Below are positions 16,949-26,008 of a DNA stretch of 64,000 bases, one piece after another. The DNA comes from Paraburkholderia ginsengisoli NBRC 100965 (GTDB lineage Bacteria > Pseudomonadota > Gammaproteobacteria > Burkholderiales > Burkholderiaceae). The first letter of the stretch is position 1. Each line of letters opens with the position of its first letter. The DNA is taken from assembly GCF_000739735.1 (NCBI RefSeq), contig NZ_BBJF01000004.1, positions 868,001 to 932,000 of the forward strand. Direction: 5' to 3'. The notes beneath the pieces were generated by a model. It did no database searches. It saw only the letters and a program-made list of their open reading frames with translations, and was not told where the DNA came from. A program made the position numbers and the translations under genes.

Positions 16949-17743
16949 ATGAAATTTGGCCTGCTGAAAAAGCTTCTGGTCGCCGGTCTGATCGGCGCGT
17001 CGTTCACCGCCGTCGCCGCGCACGCGGAAGACCTGCTCGACCAGGTCAAGCAGCGCGGCACGCTGCGCATCGGTCTGGAAGGCACCTTCCCGCCGTTCAA
17101 CTCGAAAGCGCCGTCGGGCGAACTGGTCGGCTACGACGTCGACATCGCCAAGGCGGTCGCCGCGAAGCTCGGCGTGAAGCCGGAATTCGTCACGACCGAA
17201 TGGAGCGGCATCATCGCCGGCCTGCAGGCGGGCAAGTTCGACGTGATCGTCAACCAGGTTGGCATTACCGACGCGCGCAAGCAGGCGCTCGACTTCTCCC
17301 CGGCTTACACGTACTCGGCCGCGCAACTGATCCAGCGCAAGGACGACACGCGCGAGTTCAAAACGCTCGAAGACCTGAAGGGCAAGAAGCTCGGCGTCGG
17401 TCTGGGCACGAACTACATGGACATGGCGAAGTCGGTGCCGGGCATCGACGTGAAGACGTATCCGGGCGCGCCCGAATATCTGCGCGATCTGGCCGCCGGG
17501 CGTCTCGACGCGGCGCTCAACGACCGTCTGATGCTCGCGTATCTGCTGAAGAACTCGCAACTGCCGCTGCGTACCGGCGCGAACGTCGGCGCGGGTAACC
17601 CGTCGGGCATCCCGTTCCGTAAGGGCAACCCGAAGTTCGCGAAGGCGATCGAAGACGCGATGACCCAGCTCGAAGCGGACGGCACGTTCGCGAAGATCTC
17701 GGACAAGTGGTTCGGCATCGACGTCAGCAAGCCGATCAAGTAA
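16949..17743 (+). CDS. Amino-acid ABC transporter, periplasmic binding protein
   Basis: 264 residues. A signal peptide (KLLVAGLIGASFTAVAAHAE, cut near residue 26) precedes a type II binding fold: GTLRIGLEGTFPPFN, GYDVDIAKAVAAKLG, then SGIIAGLQAGKFDVIVNQVG and KGKKLGVGLGTNYMDM. It resembles the FliY/TcyA cystine-binding group, so cystine or a similar polar amino acid is the likely ligand. A perfect terminator follows at 17762. The permease at 18087 is probably its partner. No ATPase gene is adjacent. Confidence 0.88.
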   Translation: MKFGLLKKLLVAGLIGASFTAVAAHAEDLLDQVKQRGTLRIGLEGTFPPFNSKAPSGELVGYDVDIAKAVAAKLGVKPEFVTTEWSGIIAGLQAGKFDVIVNQVGITDARKQALDFSPAYTYSAAQLIQRKDDTREFKTLEDLKGKKLGVGLGTNYMDMAKSVPGIDVKTYPGAPEYLRDLAAGRLDAALNDRLMLAYLLKNSQLPLRTGANVGAGNPSGIPFRKGNPKFAKAIEDAMTQLEADGTFAKISDKWFGIDVSKPIK

Positions 17744-18086
17744 GGCGCCACGGGTGAAACGAAGGGCGGCATCGGCGACGATGCCGCCCTTTGCGTTTGT
17801 GCCGGCGTGGCTCGCTGCATTGCTGGCTCGCCGCATCATGGCCCGGTCATGGCCGCATCATGACCGAAACGCCGCGGCATCTTCGCGTTGCGGTGGCGCG
17901 CGAAGGCTTCCGCCCTCACGCGTACGGCGTCGTCAACGCACCTCCGGATCGCGCCCGATTGACTGCCCACCTGTCTTCGCGCAAGGATGCGCGCTACCCC
18001 GCCAGCAACTTACGCCACGGCACCCGCGCTTTAACGCCCGCCAAAGTTTATGATGTGCGCTTTGTGCGCCAACCAGACCACCGCTC
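17744..18086. other. Gap between binding protein and permease genes
   Basis: Besides the terminator at 17762-17791, I see no gene here. The open frames are short and Arg/His-rich. An independent promoter for the permease may lie in its second half, but no clear boxes are visible. Confidence 0.45.
17762..17791 (+). terminator. Terminator after the binding-protein gene
   Basis: AAGGGCGGCATCG-GCGA-CGATGCCGCCCTT is a perfect 13-bp stem followed by TGCGTTTG. It would limit transcription into the permease gene and give excess binding protein. Confidence 0.85.
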
Positions 18087-18746
18087 ATGTCCACCACCTC
18101 CCTGCTCGTCCAATCGCTACCTGTGCTCGCACAGGGCGCAGTCCTGACGGTCAAGTTCGCGGTTCTGTCGATGATCTTCGGCCTGATCGCCGGCGCCATG
18201 CTCGCGTTGATGGGCATCAGCCACAACCGGCTGCTGAACTGGATCGCGCGCATCTACGTGAGCGTGATGCGCGGCACGCCGCTGCTCGTGCAGATCTTCG
18301 TGATCTATTACGGCTTGCCGAGCTTCGGCATCTCGCTCGATCCGACGCCGGCCGGCGTCATCGCGTTGTCGGCAAACGTGGCCGCGTATCTGTCCGAAAG
18401 CATGCGCGGCGCGATTCTCGGCATTGCCAGCGGGCAATGGCTCGCCTCCTATAGCCTTGGGCTCTCGCGCCGCCAGACGCTGCGCTACGTGATCGCGCCG
18501 CAAGCGTTGCGCATTGCGGTGCCGAGCCTGTCGAACAGTCTGATCAGCCTGATCAAGGACACCTCGCTGGTGTCGGTGATCACCGTGACCGAACTGCTGC
18601 GCAGCGCGCAGGAAATGATCGCGTCGACCTATCAGCCGCTGCCGCTCTATCTGGCCGCGGCCGCGGTGTACTGGGTGCTGTGTCAGGTGCTCGAATGGGC
18701 GCAGCGCTGGTACGAACGACGCCTCGCGCTACCGTCGCGTCATTGA
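18087..18746 (+). CDS. Amino-acid ABC transporter permease (HisM/TcyL type)
   Basis: 219 residues with five predicted membrane helices. The region LSRRQTLRYVIAPQALRIAV, followed by PSLSNSLISLIKDTSL, contains the EAA-type loop that docks to the ATPase. YVSVMRGTPLLVQIFVIYYG is the standard N-terminal signature of polar amino-acid permeases. It most likely works with the binding protein at 16949. The missing ATPase must be encoded elsewhere. Confidence 0.9.
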   Translation: MSTTSLLVQSLPVLAQGAVLTVKFAVLSMIFGLIAGAMLALMGISHNRLLNWIARIYVSVMRGTPLLVQIFVIYYGLPSFGISLDPTPAGVIALSANVAAYLSESMRGAILGIASGQWLASYSLGLSRRQTLRYVIAPQALRIAVPSLSNSLISLIKDTSLVSVITVTELLRSAQEMIASTYQPLPLYLAAAAVYWVLCQVLEWAQRWYERRLALPSRH

Positions 18747-18800
18747 GCGCCACTGAGCGCTGCCGAGCCCCACTCAGCGTCTGGCGGTAGCTCGCGCGGC

Positions 18801-19499
18801 CTAACGGCCGGCGAGCGGCGTGGCCGCGTCCAGCGGCGCGCCGAAGCGCTCGAAGCGCGGCTCGCAGTAGTGGTCCGGATCGAGCGAGAACGCGACGCGC
18901 CGCGCGCGGCCCATCAGTTCCTCACGCGCAAAGAAGCCGAAGTAACGCGAGTCGGCGCTGTTGTCGCGATTGTCGCCGAGCATCAGATACTTGCCAGGCG
19001 GCACCACGACCGGCCCGAACGAATCGCGCGGACTCGGCGCGTCGGGCGCGAGCCGCACCGTATGCGCGACGCCGTCGAAACGCTCGGTCAGATAGTCGCC
19101 ATGAGACACCGCGTCGCCCGGCAACGGGGCGAGTTTCAGCGGCCGATAATCCGCACGCACGCCGTTCACGTACAGCACGTTGTCGCGCATCGCGACGCTG
19201 TCGCCAGGCAAGCCGATCAGGCGCTTCACGATCAGCTCGTGCGCGGCCGACGAATCGATCGTGACGATATCGCCGCGCTGCGGATCGTGCAGATGCGCGA
19301 TCGCGATGTGCGTGAGCGGCACGCGCAGATCGTAGGCCATCTTGTCGACCACGATCCTGTCGCCTTCGCGGATCGTCGGCAGCATCGAGCCGGTCGGCAC
19401 GACGTTCCAGTCGGCCACCGCGCTGCGAAACAGCACCATCAGGAAGAGAAACGCGACGAGGCTCTTGTTGTCGCGCCACAGCTTGTTGAGCATGCGCAT
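18801..19499 (-). CDS. lepB: Signal peptidase I (second LepB-type)
   Basis: 232 residues. It cleaves signal peptides on the periplasmic face of the inner membrane. One N-terminal membrane segment (SLVAFLFLMVLFRSAVADW) is followed by the catalytic Ser in PTGSMLPTI, the catalytic Lys in HELIVKRLIGLPGDSV, and the GDNRDNSADSRYFGF box. It is shorter than E. coli LepB (324) and lacks the second membrane helix, like many secondary signal peptidases. The start at 19499 (MRMLNK) has GGAG upstream; the frame extends further back to 19625 without support. The gene is isolated, not next to lepA or rnc. Confidence 0.9.
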   Translation of the reverse strand: MRMLNKLWRDNKSLVAFLFLMVLFRSAVADWNVVPTGSMLPTIREGDRIVVDKMAYDLRVPLTHIAIAHLHDPQRGDIVTIDSSAAHELIVKRLIGLPGDSVAMRDNVLYVNGVRADYRPLKLAPLPGDAVSHGDYLTERFDGVAHTVRLAPDAPSPRDSFGPVVVPPGKYLMLGDNRDNSADSRYFGFFAREELMGRARRVAFSLDPDHYCEPRFERFGAPLDAATPLAGR

Positions 19500-19621
19500 G
19501 GCAAGCAGCTCCTTTGCAAGGGATTCGAAAGCGCGGGCGCGCCGGGCGTTGCGTATAGACGGCCCGCGCGAATCGTACCACTGGGGCCCGGCCACGCGCG
19601 TCTTCGCACGCCCTGCTCCGC

Positions 19622-20620
19622 TCACTCCCCCGCGAACCTAAGCCCGAGCGCCGCGCGCGCCGCATCCGCCATCGCGATCATCTGCAATGATTTCGCGTGA
19701 GGCATCACCGGACTCTCCAGTTGCCCCGCGCGGATCAGCTCGCAGAAGTGCGCGGTCTCGTAGTTCAGGCCGCCGCCCGTGAACGGCTCGTCGAGTTCGA
19801 CCACGCGGCCGTCGGCGTAACGGATCGTCGCGCGCGACGGATTCCACCACGGCTCGTGGATCGTCACGTGACCGCCTTTGGCCATCAGCAGCGCATCGCC
19901 CTTGCCGTGCAGATCCAGCCCGCAGAAAAGCTGCGCGATGCCGCGCTCGTGCCGGCTGTTCAGACTCGCGAACGTATCGACGCCCGTCGAGCCGAGCCGC
20001 CCGAGCGTCTGCACTTCGTGCGGCGCGCCGAGCCAGTCGACCGCGAGGAACATTTCGTAGATCCCGATATCGAGCAGCGCACCACCCGCATGCTCGAACG
20101 ACAGCGACGGATGATCGTCCGGCACGCCCGGCACCGAACAGCCCGCGCGCACGAGGCCCACGTCGCCGATCGGGTCGGCCGCGAGATGCTCGCGCAATTT
20201 TGTGTAGAGGGGATAGAACGGCGGCTTCATCGCTTCCATGAAGAGCCGTTGCGCGGCGCGCGCGGCATCGAGCACGCGTTCGAGTTGCGGCCGGTTGATG
20301 GTGGCGGGTTTTTCGCACAGCACGTGCAGGCCCCCTTGCAGCGCGGCGATCGCGTAGTCGGCGTGGCTGTCCTGCACGGTGGCGATATACAGCGCGTCGA
20401 TCCCGCTCGCGAGCAGCGAGTCGAAACTCTCGCACACCTCGCCGCCGAATTCGTCGGCGAAGGCCTGCGCCGGTTCCGCGCGACGCGACCACAACGCGCC
20501 GAGTCGTGCCTGCGGCACATGAGCCAGCGCCTGCGCAAAGCGGCGGGCAATCCGGCCCGTTCCGACAATCCCCCAGCGAATCACGCGGTCCGAGGGGGCT
20601 TCCTGTGTTGCGATCGTCAT
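19622..20620 (-). CDS. Gfo/Idh/MocA-family NAD(P)-dependent oxidoreductase
   Basis: 332 residues. The Rossmann motif is RWGIVGTGRIARRFAQAL. The family lysine is in VLCEKPATINRPQL, and LLDIGIYEMFLAVDWLG is the dehydratase/dehydrogenase-like middle. It would oxidise a sugar, dihydrodiol or polyol, but the substrate is not predictable. The start at 20620 (MTIATQEAPSDR) is chosen because the 19 residues upstream look non-coding. The GntR regulator upstream is co-directional but about 155 bp away. Confidence 0.88.
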   Translation of the reverse strand: MTIATQEAPSDRVIRWGIVGTGRIARRFAQALAHVPQARLGALWSRRAEPAQAFADEFGGEVCESFDSLLASGIDALYIATVQDSHADYAIAALQGGLHVLCEKPATINRPQLERVLDAARAAQRLFMEAMKPPFYPLYTKLREHLAADPIGDVGLVRAGCSVPGVPDDHPSLSFEHAGGALLDIGIYEMFLAVDWLGAPHEVQTLGRLGSTGVDTFASLNSRHERGIAQLFCGLDLHGKGDALLMAKGGHVTIHEPWWNPSRATIRYADGRVVELDEPFTGGGLNYETAHFCELIRAGQLESPVMPHAKSLQMIAMADAARAALGLRFAGE

Positions 20621-20776
20621 CGTTTCTTCGAGTCCATGCGGTTCAGAACAGGCGCTATTGTCGCGCATGCCGAACACGGACGCGCGGACATGGGCTTGCG
20701 CCCTTCGTGATCCGCTGTCCCGCAGGAAAGATCGATGCGCGGGCCACGGCCGCGCAGATGCTCAGTCACGCGTGGC

Positions 20777-21496
20777 TCAGGCGCGCGTGGGCGGCTCGTC
20801 TGAAAATCTGTCGCCGACTTCTCCAGCCGTATAGTCGATCAATGCCAGCGACGCTATTTCGGCCTCCTTCGGATCGCGCCGCTCGATTGCTTCGAGCACG
20901 CGCTGATGCGAACTCACCGCGCCCTCCCACAGGCCGTCCTTGTCAGTCAGGATCGGGTTCACGGTCGATAGCGCGCCGCGCACGATCGCCGCCATCTGCT
21001 TGAAGAACTGATTGCCGCTCGCCACCACGATGCGGGTATGGAACAGTTCGTCGGCTTCCTGATAGCCGGGCTCGCCTGGGCGAATCGCGCGAAACGCGTC
21101 GAACGCTTCGCGAATCGCCGCGATGTCCGCGGCGCCGCCACGCGCAGCGGCCTGCGCCGACGCCCGCGGTTCGATCAGGATGCGAAACTCGATCACGTCG
21201 CGCAGAAACAGCGGATCGGGCTTCGCGCGAAACCGCCAGTTCACGACGTCCTCGTCGATCATGCGCCAATCGCTCATCGGCCGGATGCGCGTGCCGATTT
21301 TCGGCCGCACGTCCAGCATGTCGCGCGCGAGCAGCATCGACAGCGCCTCGCGCATGACGGTCCGGCTGACGTCGAACTCCTTCGACAGCACGTCCTGCGG
21401 TGGCAGGATAGCGCCGTACTTCTCTTCGACGATGCCGGTGACGAGCCCGTCCATCACTTTGCTCACCAACGATCGATCTTTATTTGCCTGCTCCAT
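20777..21496 (-). CDS. FadR-subfamily GntR transcriptional regulator
   Basis: 239 residues. The N-terminal winged helix (LPPQDVLSKEFDVSRTVMRE, then ALSMLLARDML) is followed by an FCD domain with FRILIEPRASAQAAARG, ELFHTRIVVASGN and AVSSHQRVLEAIERRD. The His residues probably bind a metal and a carboxylate ligand. Regulators of this group control sugar-acid catabolism. A GGAGAG ribosome site precedes ATG 21496. It may control the oxidoreductase downstream. Confidence 0.88.
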   Translation of the reverse strand: MEQANKDRSLVSKVMDGLVTGIVEEKYGAILPPQDVLSKEFDVSRTVMREALSMLLARDMLDVRPKIGTRIRPMSDWRMIDEDVVNWRFRAKPDPLFLRDVIEFRILIEPRASAQAAARGGAADIAAIREAFDAFRAIRPGEPGYQEADELFHTRIVVASGNQFFKQMAAIVRGALSTVNPILTDKDGLWEGAVSSHQRVLEAIERRDPKEAEIASLALIDYTAGEVGDRFSDEPPTRA

Positions 21497-22003
21497 GACA
21501 CTCTCCCCGAAGCGGTGTTTTCCCCGCGTAGCCCGTTGAATTGATCGGCCCTATCGTGTCGTTTTTTATGCGATCCGCAACTTCTTGACGATACGTTGCT
21601 AGCTTCAAAACAGATACGCCAGTTGGGACACTTCCTGACAGGGTTATCCCTCTGAAGAATTGTTTCTTCCATGTAACGCCACACGTTTCGACGGGCCATA
21701 AACTTGCGTGTCAAGCGTGCCTGCGTTGCGGAATTTGCATAGTGCGAATACGCACGTAGTGGACGCAATTGTCTGATTTGCAGGACCGCACGGCGAGCGG
21801 CTGGCGGATAGGGACTGGCGGGATGAGCGAGCGTGACCGGAGTTGGCGGATGTCGCCGGGCGTGGTCGCGGGGAGCGGTGCGAGTCATGAGAAACGTATA
21901 TGGGCTCGGGGCGCACAGAGACACGCAGAGACACACGGCGGCACGCACGGGCGCGGCGTGCGCATGACGGCCGCCGATGCATGCGCGTGCATTGCATCGC
22001 GCT
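21497..22003. other. Gap upstream of the GntR gene
   Basis: About 500 bp. The AT-richer part near 21550-21680 probably holds the GntR promoter (for example TTGACG near 21585). No gene is supported. Frames through 21770-22000 are short and Arg/Thr/His-rich. Confidence 0.4.
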
Positions 22004-22444
22004 TCAGTGCGAAGTGCCCTTGCCGGGTCGCGGGTCCGCGCTCACCTGAGCGCGGCCATACCGGTCGTCGAAGCGCACGATGTCGTCCTCGCCGAGATGG
22101 CCGCCCGATTGCACCTCGATCATTTCGAGCGGCGTCTTACCGGAGTTCTCGAGCCGATGCGTGACGCCGAGCGGAACGAAGGTCGACCGATTCTGCGTGA
22201 GCAGGAAGCGCTTCTCGCCGCGCGTAACGAGCGCTGTGCCGCGCACGACGAACCAGTGTTCCGCACGATGCTGACGCATCTGCAAACACAGCCGTCCGCC
22301 CGGCTTGACGACGATGCGCACCGGCCGGCTGCAATGTTCGAGGCGCTGGCGCGATAGCGGCCGAAGCCACGTGCCCGACCCGCCCGCGAGAATCGCCGGT
22401 TGCACGGAAAACCGCGTGCGTGTTCCGGCGACGCCCGCTTCCAC
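22004..22444 (-). CDS. Cupin remnant of a bifunctional ManC/XanB enzyme
   Basis: 146 residues. Residues about 36-130 are the C-terminal phosphomannose isomerase cupin of ManC/Alg[79 protein letters not shown]. Metal-binding His, Gln and Glu are kept. Directly before lies [16 protein letters not shown], which is the N-terminal nucleotide-binding signature of the guanylyltransferase (normally GGSGTRLWPLSR) with R and W exchanged. About 330 residues between the two are missing. Isomerase activity is possible; guanylyltransferase activity is not. Confidence 0.75.
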   Translation of the reverse strand: MEAGVAGTRTRFSVQPAILAGGSGTWLRPLSRQRLEHCSRPVRIVVKPGGRLCLQMRQHRAEHWFVVRGTALVTRGEKRFLLTQNRSTFVPLGVTHRLENSGKTPLEMIEVQSGGHLGEDDIVRFDDRYGRAQVSADPRPGKGTSH

Positions 22445-22551
22445 CTCGAGCGAATTGCCTGGTTCTACGATGCGGTTCTTGAACGGTTCCCGACGACGTC
22501 CAATCTGCCTGGTTAGCAGTGCTCACGCGATTGGCGACATGATCGGTGCCG

Positions 22552-23085
22552 TCATAGCAGCTCGAACGTGTTGACGATCGACTCGCCGTCACGCGTGCGG
22601 CGCCGCGCGCCGAAGCGCGGCTGGGTGCTGCGCACCTGGCGCGTGAGGCCGATGAACGGCACGCCATGTTCGAGGTAAGGCCCTTCCGTCTTGCGAAAAC
22701 CGAACTGCTCGTAGAAGCCGCGCAAACCGAGCGGCGCGCTCACTCGCGCAGCGTGTCCCGGCCAACGCTCGGCGATCGCCTCCAGCACGCGTTCGATCAG
22801 CAGCTCCGCAGTGCCGTCGCCGCGCCGCAACGGGCTCGTCAGCACCTTGTCGATAGTGATTTCCGGATCTTCCGCATCGCCGGGTTGCACACGTGCGTAA
22901 GCGAGAATCGGCATCGGCCGGCCCATGTCCTCCACCGCGAACACGTGTAGCGCGTTTTCATCGCGGCCGTCCGCGTCGAGACAGACATGCGATTGTTCGA
23001 CCACGAACACCGCGCTGCGCGCCCGCAAAATCAGATACAACTCGCGAGCACAAAGCTGATCGAATTCCAGCGTCTTCCAGTTCAT
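22552..23085 (-). CDS. elaA: ElaA-type GNAT N-acetyltransferase
   Basis: 177 residues. The ElaA pattern is clear: LCARELYLILRARSAVFVVE, then Q, then CLDADGRDENALHVFA, an ILAYARVQPGD strand, and PEITIDKVLTSPLRRGDGTA with the acetyl-CoA loop. APLGLRGFYEQFGFRKTEGP and the closing HGVPFIGLTRQV follow. The acceptor substrate is unknown. The tail after residue 150 (RFGARRRTRDGES) is an extension beyond the usual 150 residues. Confidence 0.88.
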   Translation of the reverse strand: MNWKTLEFDQLCARELYLILRARSAVFVVEQSHVCLDADGRDENALHVFAVEDMGRPMPILAYARVQPGDAEDPEITIDKVLTSPLRRGDGTAELLIERVLEAIAERWPGHAARVSAPLGLRGFYEQFGFRKTEGPYLEHGVPFIGLTRQVRSTQPRFGARRRTRDGESIVNTFELL

Positions 23086-23414
23086 TACGTTCCCCAGCGG
23101 TTCAGTAAGTTCAACGGGGGCGGCGGCGCTCGCTGCCCTCGACGGCCTGGTTCAACATCCCGGCTCGTTGTCATGGCTACACGGTACGTCCGCGAAACGC
23201 GTGCTTCCGTGCGCCATCGCACTGACGCTCGGGGTTCGCAATCCTTTAATACGTTCCGGAGCGCGATGTCGCGTGCGGCAATACGATGCCGCGACCCACG
23301 CGCCAGGCGCGGCGGCGATGACCGCCCGGCCGAAACACGCGGAAAGCCGCACACGTAAAAGCGTTTTTCGCTCACTCCTTCCAGGACCGTTGGACCACCA
23401 GGAGGCACCGCACC
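23086..23414 (+). other. Upstream region of the carrier-protein operon
   Basis: About 330 bp between the divergent elaA and carrier-protein genes. It ends in a strong AGGAGG ribosome site. No gene and no unmistakable promoter or operator is seen. Confidence 0.45.
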
Positions 23415-23666
23415 ATGAAGACAGCATTGCGACGCATCATTTCCGAATCCGCCCGTCTGGACGTGCCGGTCGACAGCCTCGCCGACGACGCCGATCTCTA
23501 CGCGGCCGGTCTGTCGTCGCTGGCGACCGTGCATCTGATGCTCGCCATCGAAGATGAATTCGACATTGAAATTCCGGACCGCCTGCTGACGCGTCGACTT
23601 TTCTCCAGCATCGATTCGATGGCTGCTGCAATTACCGAATTGCAGCAGGGCAAGGCCGCAGCATGA
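23415..23666 (+). CDS. Acyl carrier protein-like protein (amino-acid carrier)
   Basis: 83 residues. The phosphopantetheine attachment serine is Ser35 in DLYAAGLSSLATVHLML, with helix III EDEFDIEIPDRLLTR. The motif is GLSSL rather than the GxDSL of fatty-acid ACPs, as in carrier proteins paired with amino acid:[carrier protein] ligases. A strong AGGAGG precedes the ATG. It is the first gene of the five-gene operon and overlaps the next gene by ATGA. It should be the thioester platform on which the ligase loads an amino acid and the flavoprotein acts. Confidence 0.9.
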   Translation: MKTALRRIISESARLDVPVDSLADDADLYAAGLSSLATVHLMLAIEDEFDIEIPDRLLTRRLFSSIDSMAAAITELQQGKAAA

Positions 23667-24934
23667 ACGCGCCCTTGCCGGATGCGGCCCCTGCCGCAAC
23701 GCCAGCGCCCGACGGCGCTGAGGCGGCCGTCGTGCTGACGACGGTCGAGGCCGAGCCCGGCTGGCGCGCGGCCGCGCATCGCTGCACTGCGGTAGCCGCG
23801 CAGTTCGCCGACGCGGTTGACCGCGAGGCCCGCTTTCCCAGCGAAGCATTCGACGCGCTAAAGCGTGAACGTTTGCTCTCGGCGATGGTGCCGGCCGCTT
23901 GCGGCGGCGCGGGGCTGTCGCTCGCGGACATCGGCGCGATCTGCGAGACGCTCGCGCAGGGCTGCGCGTCGACCGCGATGATCTATGCGATGCATCAGAT
24001 CCAGGTCGCGTGCATCGAAGCGCATCGCGGCGAATCGGCGTGGCATGCGCGGCTGCTCGCGCAACTGGTCGAGCATCAATGGCTGCTCGCCTCGGCGACT
24101 TCCGAGGAGACCATCGGCGGCAACATGCGCACGAGTGCCTGCTCGGTCGAGCTCGATGGCCCGAGTTTTCGCATCGAAAAGCTCGCGCCGACGATTTCGT
24201 ACGGCGCGCACGCGGACGGCATCCTCGTCACCGCGCGCCGCACCGCGGAGTCGCCTGCCGCCGACCAGGTGCTGATCGTCGCGTTGCGCGAGAACACGCA
24301 ACTGGAAAAACGCGGCGGCTGGGACGCGCTCGGCATGCGCGGCACCTGCAGCGAAGGCTTCCGGCTCGTCGCAACAGGACTCGCCGAACAGATTCTCGCG
24401 ACACCGTTCGCCGAGATCGCCGACCAGACCATGCTGCCGGTCTCGCACACGTTGTGGGCGTCGGTCTGGACCGGCATCGCAAGCGACGCGGTGAATCGCG
24501 CGAAAGCGTTCTTCCGCGCTCAGGCGCGCGCGACGCCCGGCTCGATTCCGCCCTCGGGCGTGCGCCTGGCCGACGCGGTCGGCCTGTTGCAGATGATGCA
24601 GGCGCGCCTGTCGGTCGCGCTCGAAGCGGCGCGCGCCGCGCACCAGGCACGGCATGACGGCCCGCAGGCCGATGCGCCGCTTGCCGCGTTGCTCGGCTTC
24701 GCGTCCGACATGAACACGCTGAAGACCAGCATCTCGACCACCGCGCTGCAAGTCGTCCAGCAAGTGCTGATGATCTGCGGCATGGCGGGCTACAAGAACG
24801 GCACGCCGTACAGCGTCGGGCGCCATCTGCGCGACCTGCACTCCGCGCCGCTGATGATCAACAACGACCGCATCGCGCAGAACACCGCAAGCCTGTTGCT
24901 CGCGCAGCGTCCTGCCGCCCCGGGGAAAGCCTGA
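23663..24934 (+). CDS. Acyl-CoA dehydrogenase-like flavoprotein acting on carrier-bound substrate
   Basis: 423 residues. The acyl-CoA dehydrogenase fold is visible: an N-terminal helical domain (FDALKRERLLSAMVPAACGG, then AGLSLADIG), the middle beta domain with LLASATSEETIGGNM for FAD, and WDALGMRGTCSEGFRL. The C-terminal helices hold VVQQVLMICGMAGYKNG and VGRHLRDLHSAPLMINNDR. It overlaps the carrier protein start by 4 nt and abuts the ligase, so the natural substrate is probably an aminoacyl-S-carrier protein, as with prolyl-S-carrier dehydrogenases of pyrrole pathways. The catalytic base is not identified with confidence. Confidence 0.88.
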   Translation: MNAPLPDAAPAATPAPDGAEAAVVLTTVEAEPGWRAAAHRCTAVAAQFADAVDREARFPSEAFDALKRERLLSAMVPAACGGAGLSLADIGAICETLAQGCASTAMIYAMHQIQVACIEAHRGESAWHARLLAQLVEHQWLLASATSEETIGGNMRTSACSVELDGPSFRIEKLAPTISYGAHADGILVTARRTAESPAADQVLIVALRENTQLEKRGGWDALGMRGTCSEGFRLVATGLAEQILATPFAEIADQTMLPVSHTLWASVWTGIASDAVNRAKAFFRAQARATPGSIPPSGVRLADAVGLLQMMQARLSVALEAARAAHQARHDGPQADAPLAALLGFASDMNTLKTSISTTALQVVQQVLMICGMAGYKNGTPYSVGRHLRDLHSAPLMINNDRIAQNTASLLLAQRPAAPGKA

Positions 24935-26008
24935 ATGAACACGATGACCGATACCGCCGCGGCCGCAGCCGCTGCCGCTCATGGCGTGGCCGATGCGAGC
25001 GCCGCGCCGGACTTTCGCGACGAACTGCTGGCCGCCGGCCTGCTGATCGATACCGGCGAAAACGGCCTGTACGGCCGCAGCCAGATCTTCGAGGACGTGC
25101 TGGAGCGCCTGAACGTCGCGATCACGCATCTGGGCGCGGACCAGCAACCGGAAGTGCTGCGCTTTCCGCCGGCGATGCGCCGCACCGATTTCGAAGACAG
25201 CGAGTACCTGAAGAGCTTCCCGAATCTCGCTGGAACGATTCATTCGTTCTGCGGCGACGACCTCGGTCATCGCCAGCTTTTGCGCGCGCTCGACGAAGCG
25301 ACGGCCGCCAGCGACAGCGACGACGAACGCAGCGACGCATGGATGGCGCAGCAGAAGCCCACGCGCGTGGTGCTGACACCCGCCGCCTGCTATCCGATCT
25401 ATCCGGTGATGGCACGGCGCGGCCCGCTGCCCGTCGAAGGCCGCACGATCGACGTGCTGTCGTACTGCTTCCGCCATGAACCGTCGCTCGATCCCGGCCG
25501 CATGCAGATGTTCCGGCAGCGCGAATATGTGCGCCTCGGCAGCGCCGACCAGGTGATGGCGTTCCGGCAGATGTGGATCGAACGCGGCTCGCTGCTGGTG
25601 ACGCTGCTGCAGTTGCCGCTCGAAGTGGATCTCGCCAACGATCCGTTCTTCGGCCGCGGCGGCAAGATCGTCGCCGACAGTCAGCGCGCCCAGGCGTTGA
25701 AGTTCGAACTGCTGATTCCGATTGCCGACCCGCGCGGCAAGACTGCCTGCCTGTCGTTCAACTATCACATGGACCACTTCGGCGCGATCTGGAAGATTGC
25801 CTGTGAAGACGGCGCGGTCGCGCATACCGCTTGCGTCGGCTTCGGCATGGAACGCATCACGCTCGCGCTGTTCCGTCATCACGGTCTCGACGTGAACAAA
25901 TGGCCCGGCGACGTACGCGCGCTGCTGTGGGGCGACACCGAAGCGCGCGTTGCGCAAGGCATGCAGGTCATGCTGGCGAATGCGCAACCCACTGGAGCCG
26001 GCGCATGA
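24935..26008 (+). CDS. Amino acid:[carrier protein] ligase (class II aaRS-like)
   Basis: 357 residues. It resembles the catalytic core of atypical seryl-tRNA synthetases without the tRNA-binding arm. The described homologues (such as Bradyrhizobium bll0957) activate Gly or Ala with ATP and load it on a carrier protein's phosphopantetheine. Motif 2 is CFRHEPSLDPGRMQMFRQRE and motif 3 is GFGMERITLALFRHHG. Probable zinc ligands are Cys152, Glu197 and Cys300. An alanine-rich N-terminus (residues 8-16) is unstructured. Start is immediately after the previous stop. Amino-acid specificity cannot be read from sequence. Confidence 0.9.
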   Translation: MNTMTDTAAAAAAAAHGVADASAAPDFRDELLAAGLLIDTGENGLYGRSQIFEDVLERLNVAITHLGADQQPEVLRFPPAMRRTDFEDSEYLKSFPNLAGTIHSFCGDDLGHRQLLRALDEATAASDSDDERSDAWMAQQKPTRVVLTPAACYPIYPVMARRGPLPVEGRTIDVLSYCFRHEPSLDPGRMQMFRQREYVRLGSADQVMAFRQMWIERGSLLVTLLQLPLEVDLANDPFFGRGGKIVADSQRAQALKFELLIPIADPRGKTACLSFNYHMDHFGAIWKIACEDGAVAHTACVGFGMERITLALFRHHGLDVNKWPGDVRALLWGDTEARVAQGMQVMLANAQPTGAGA

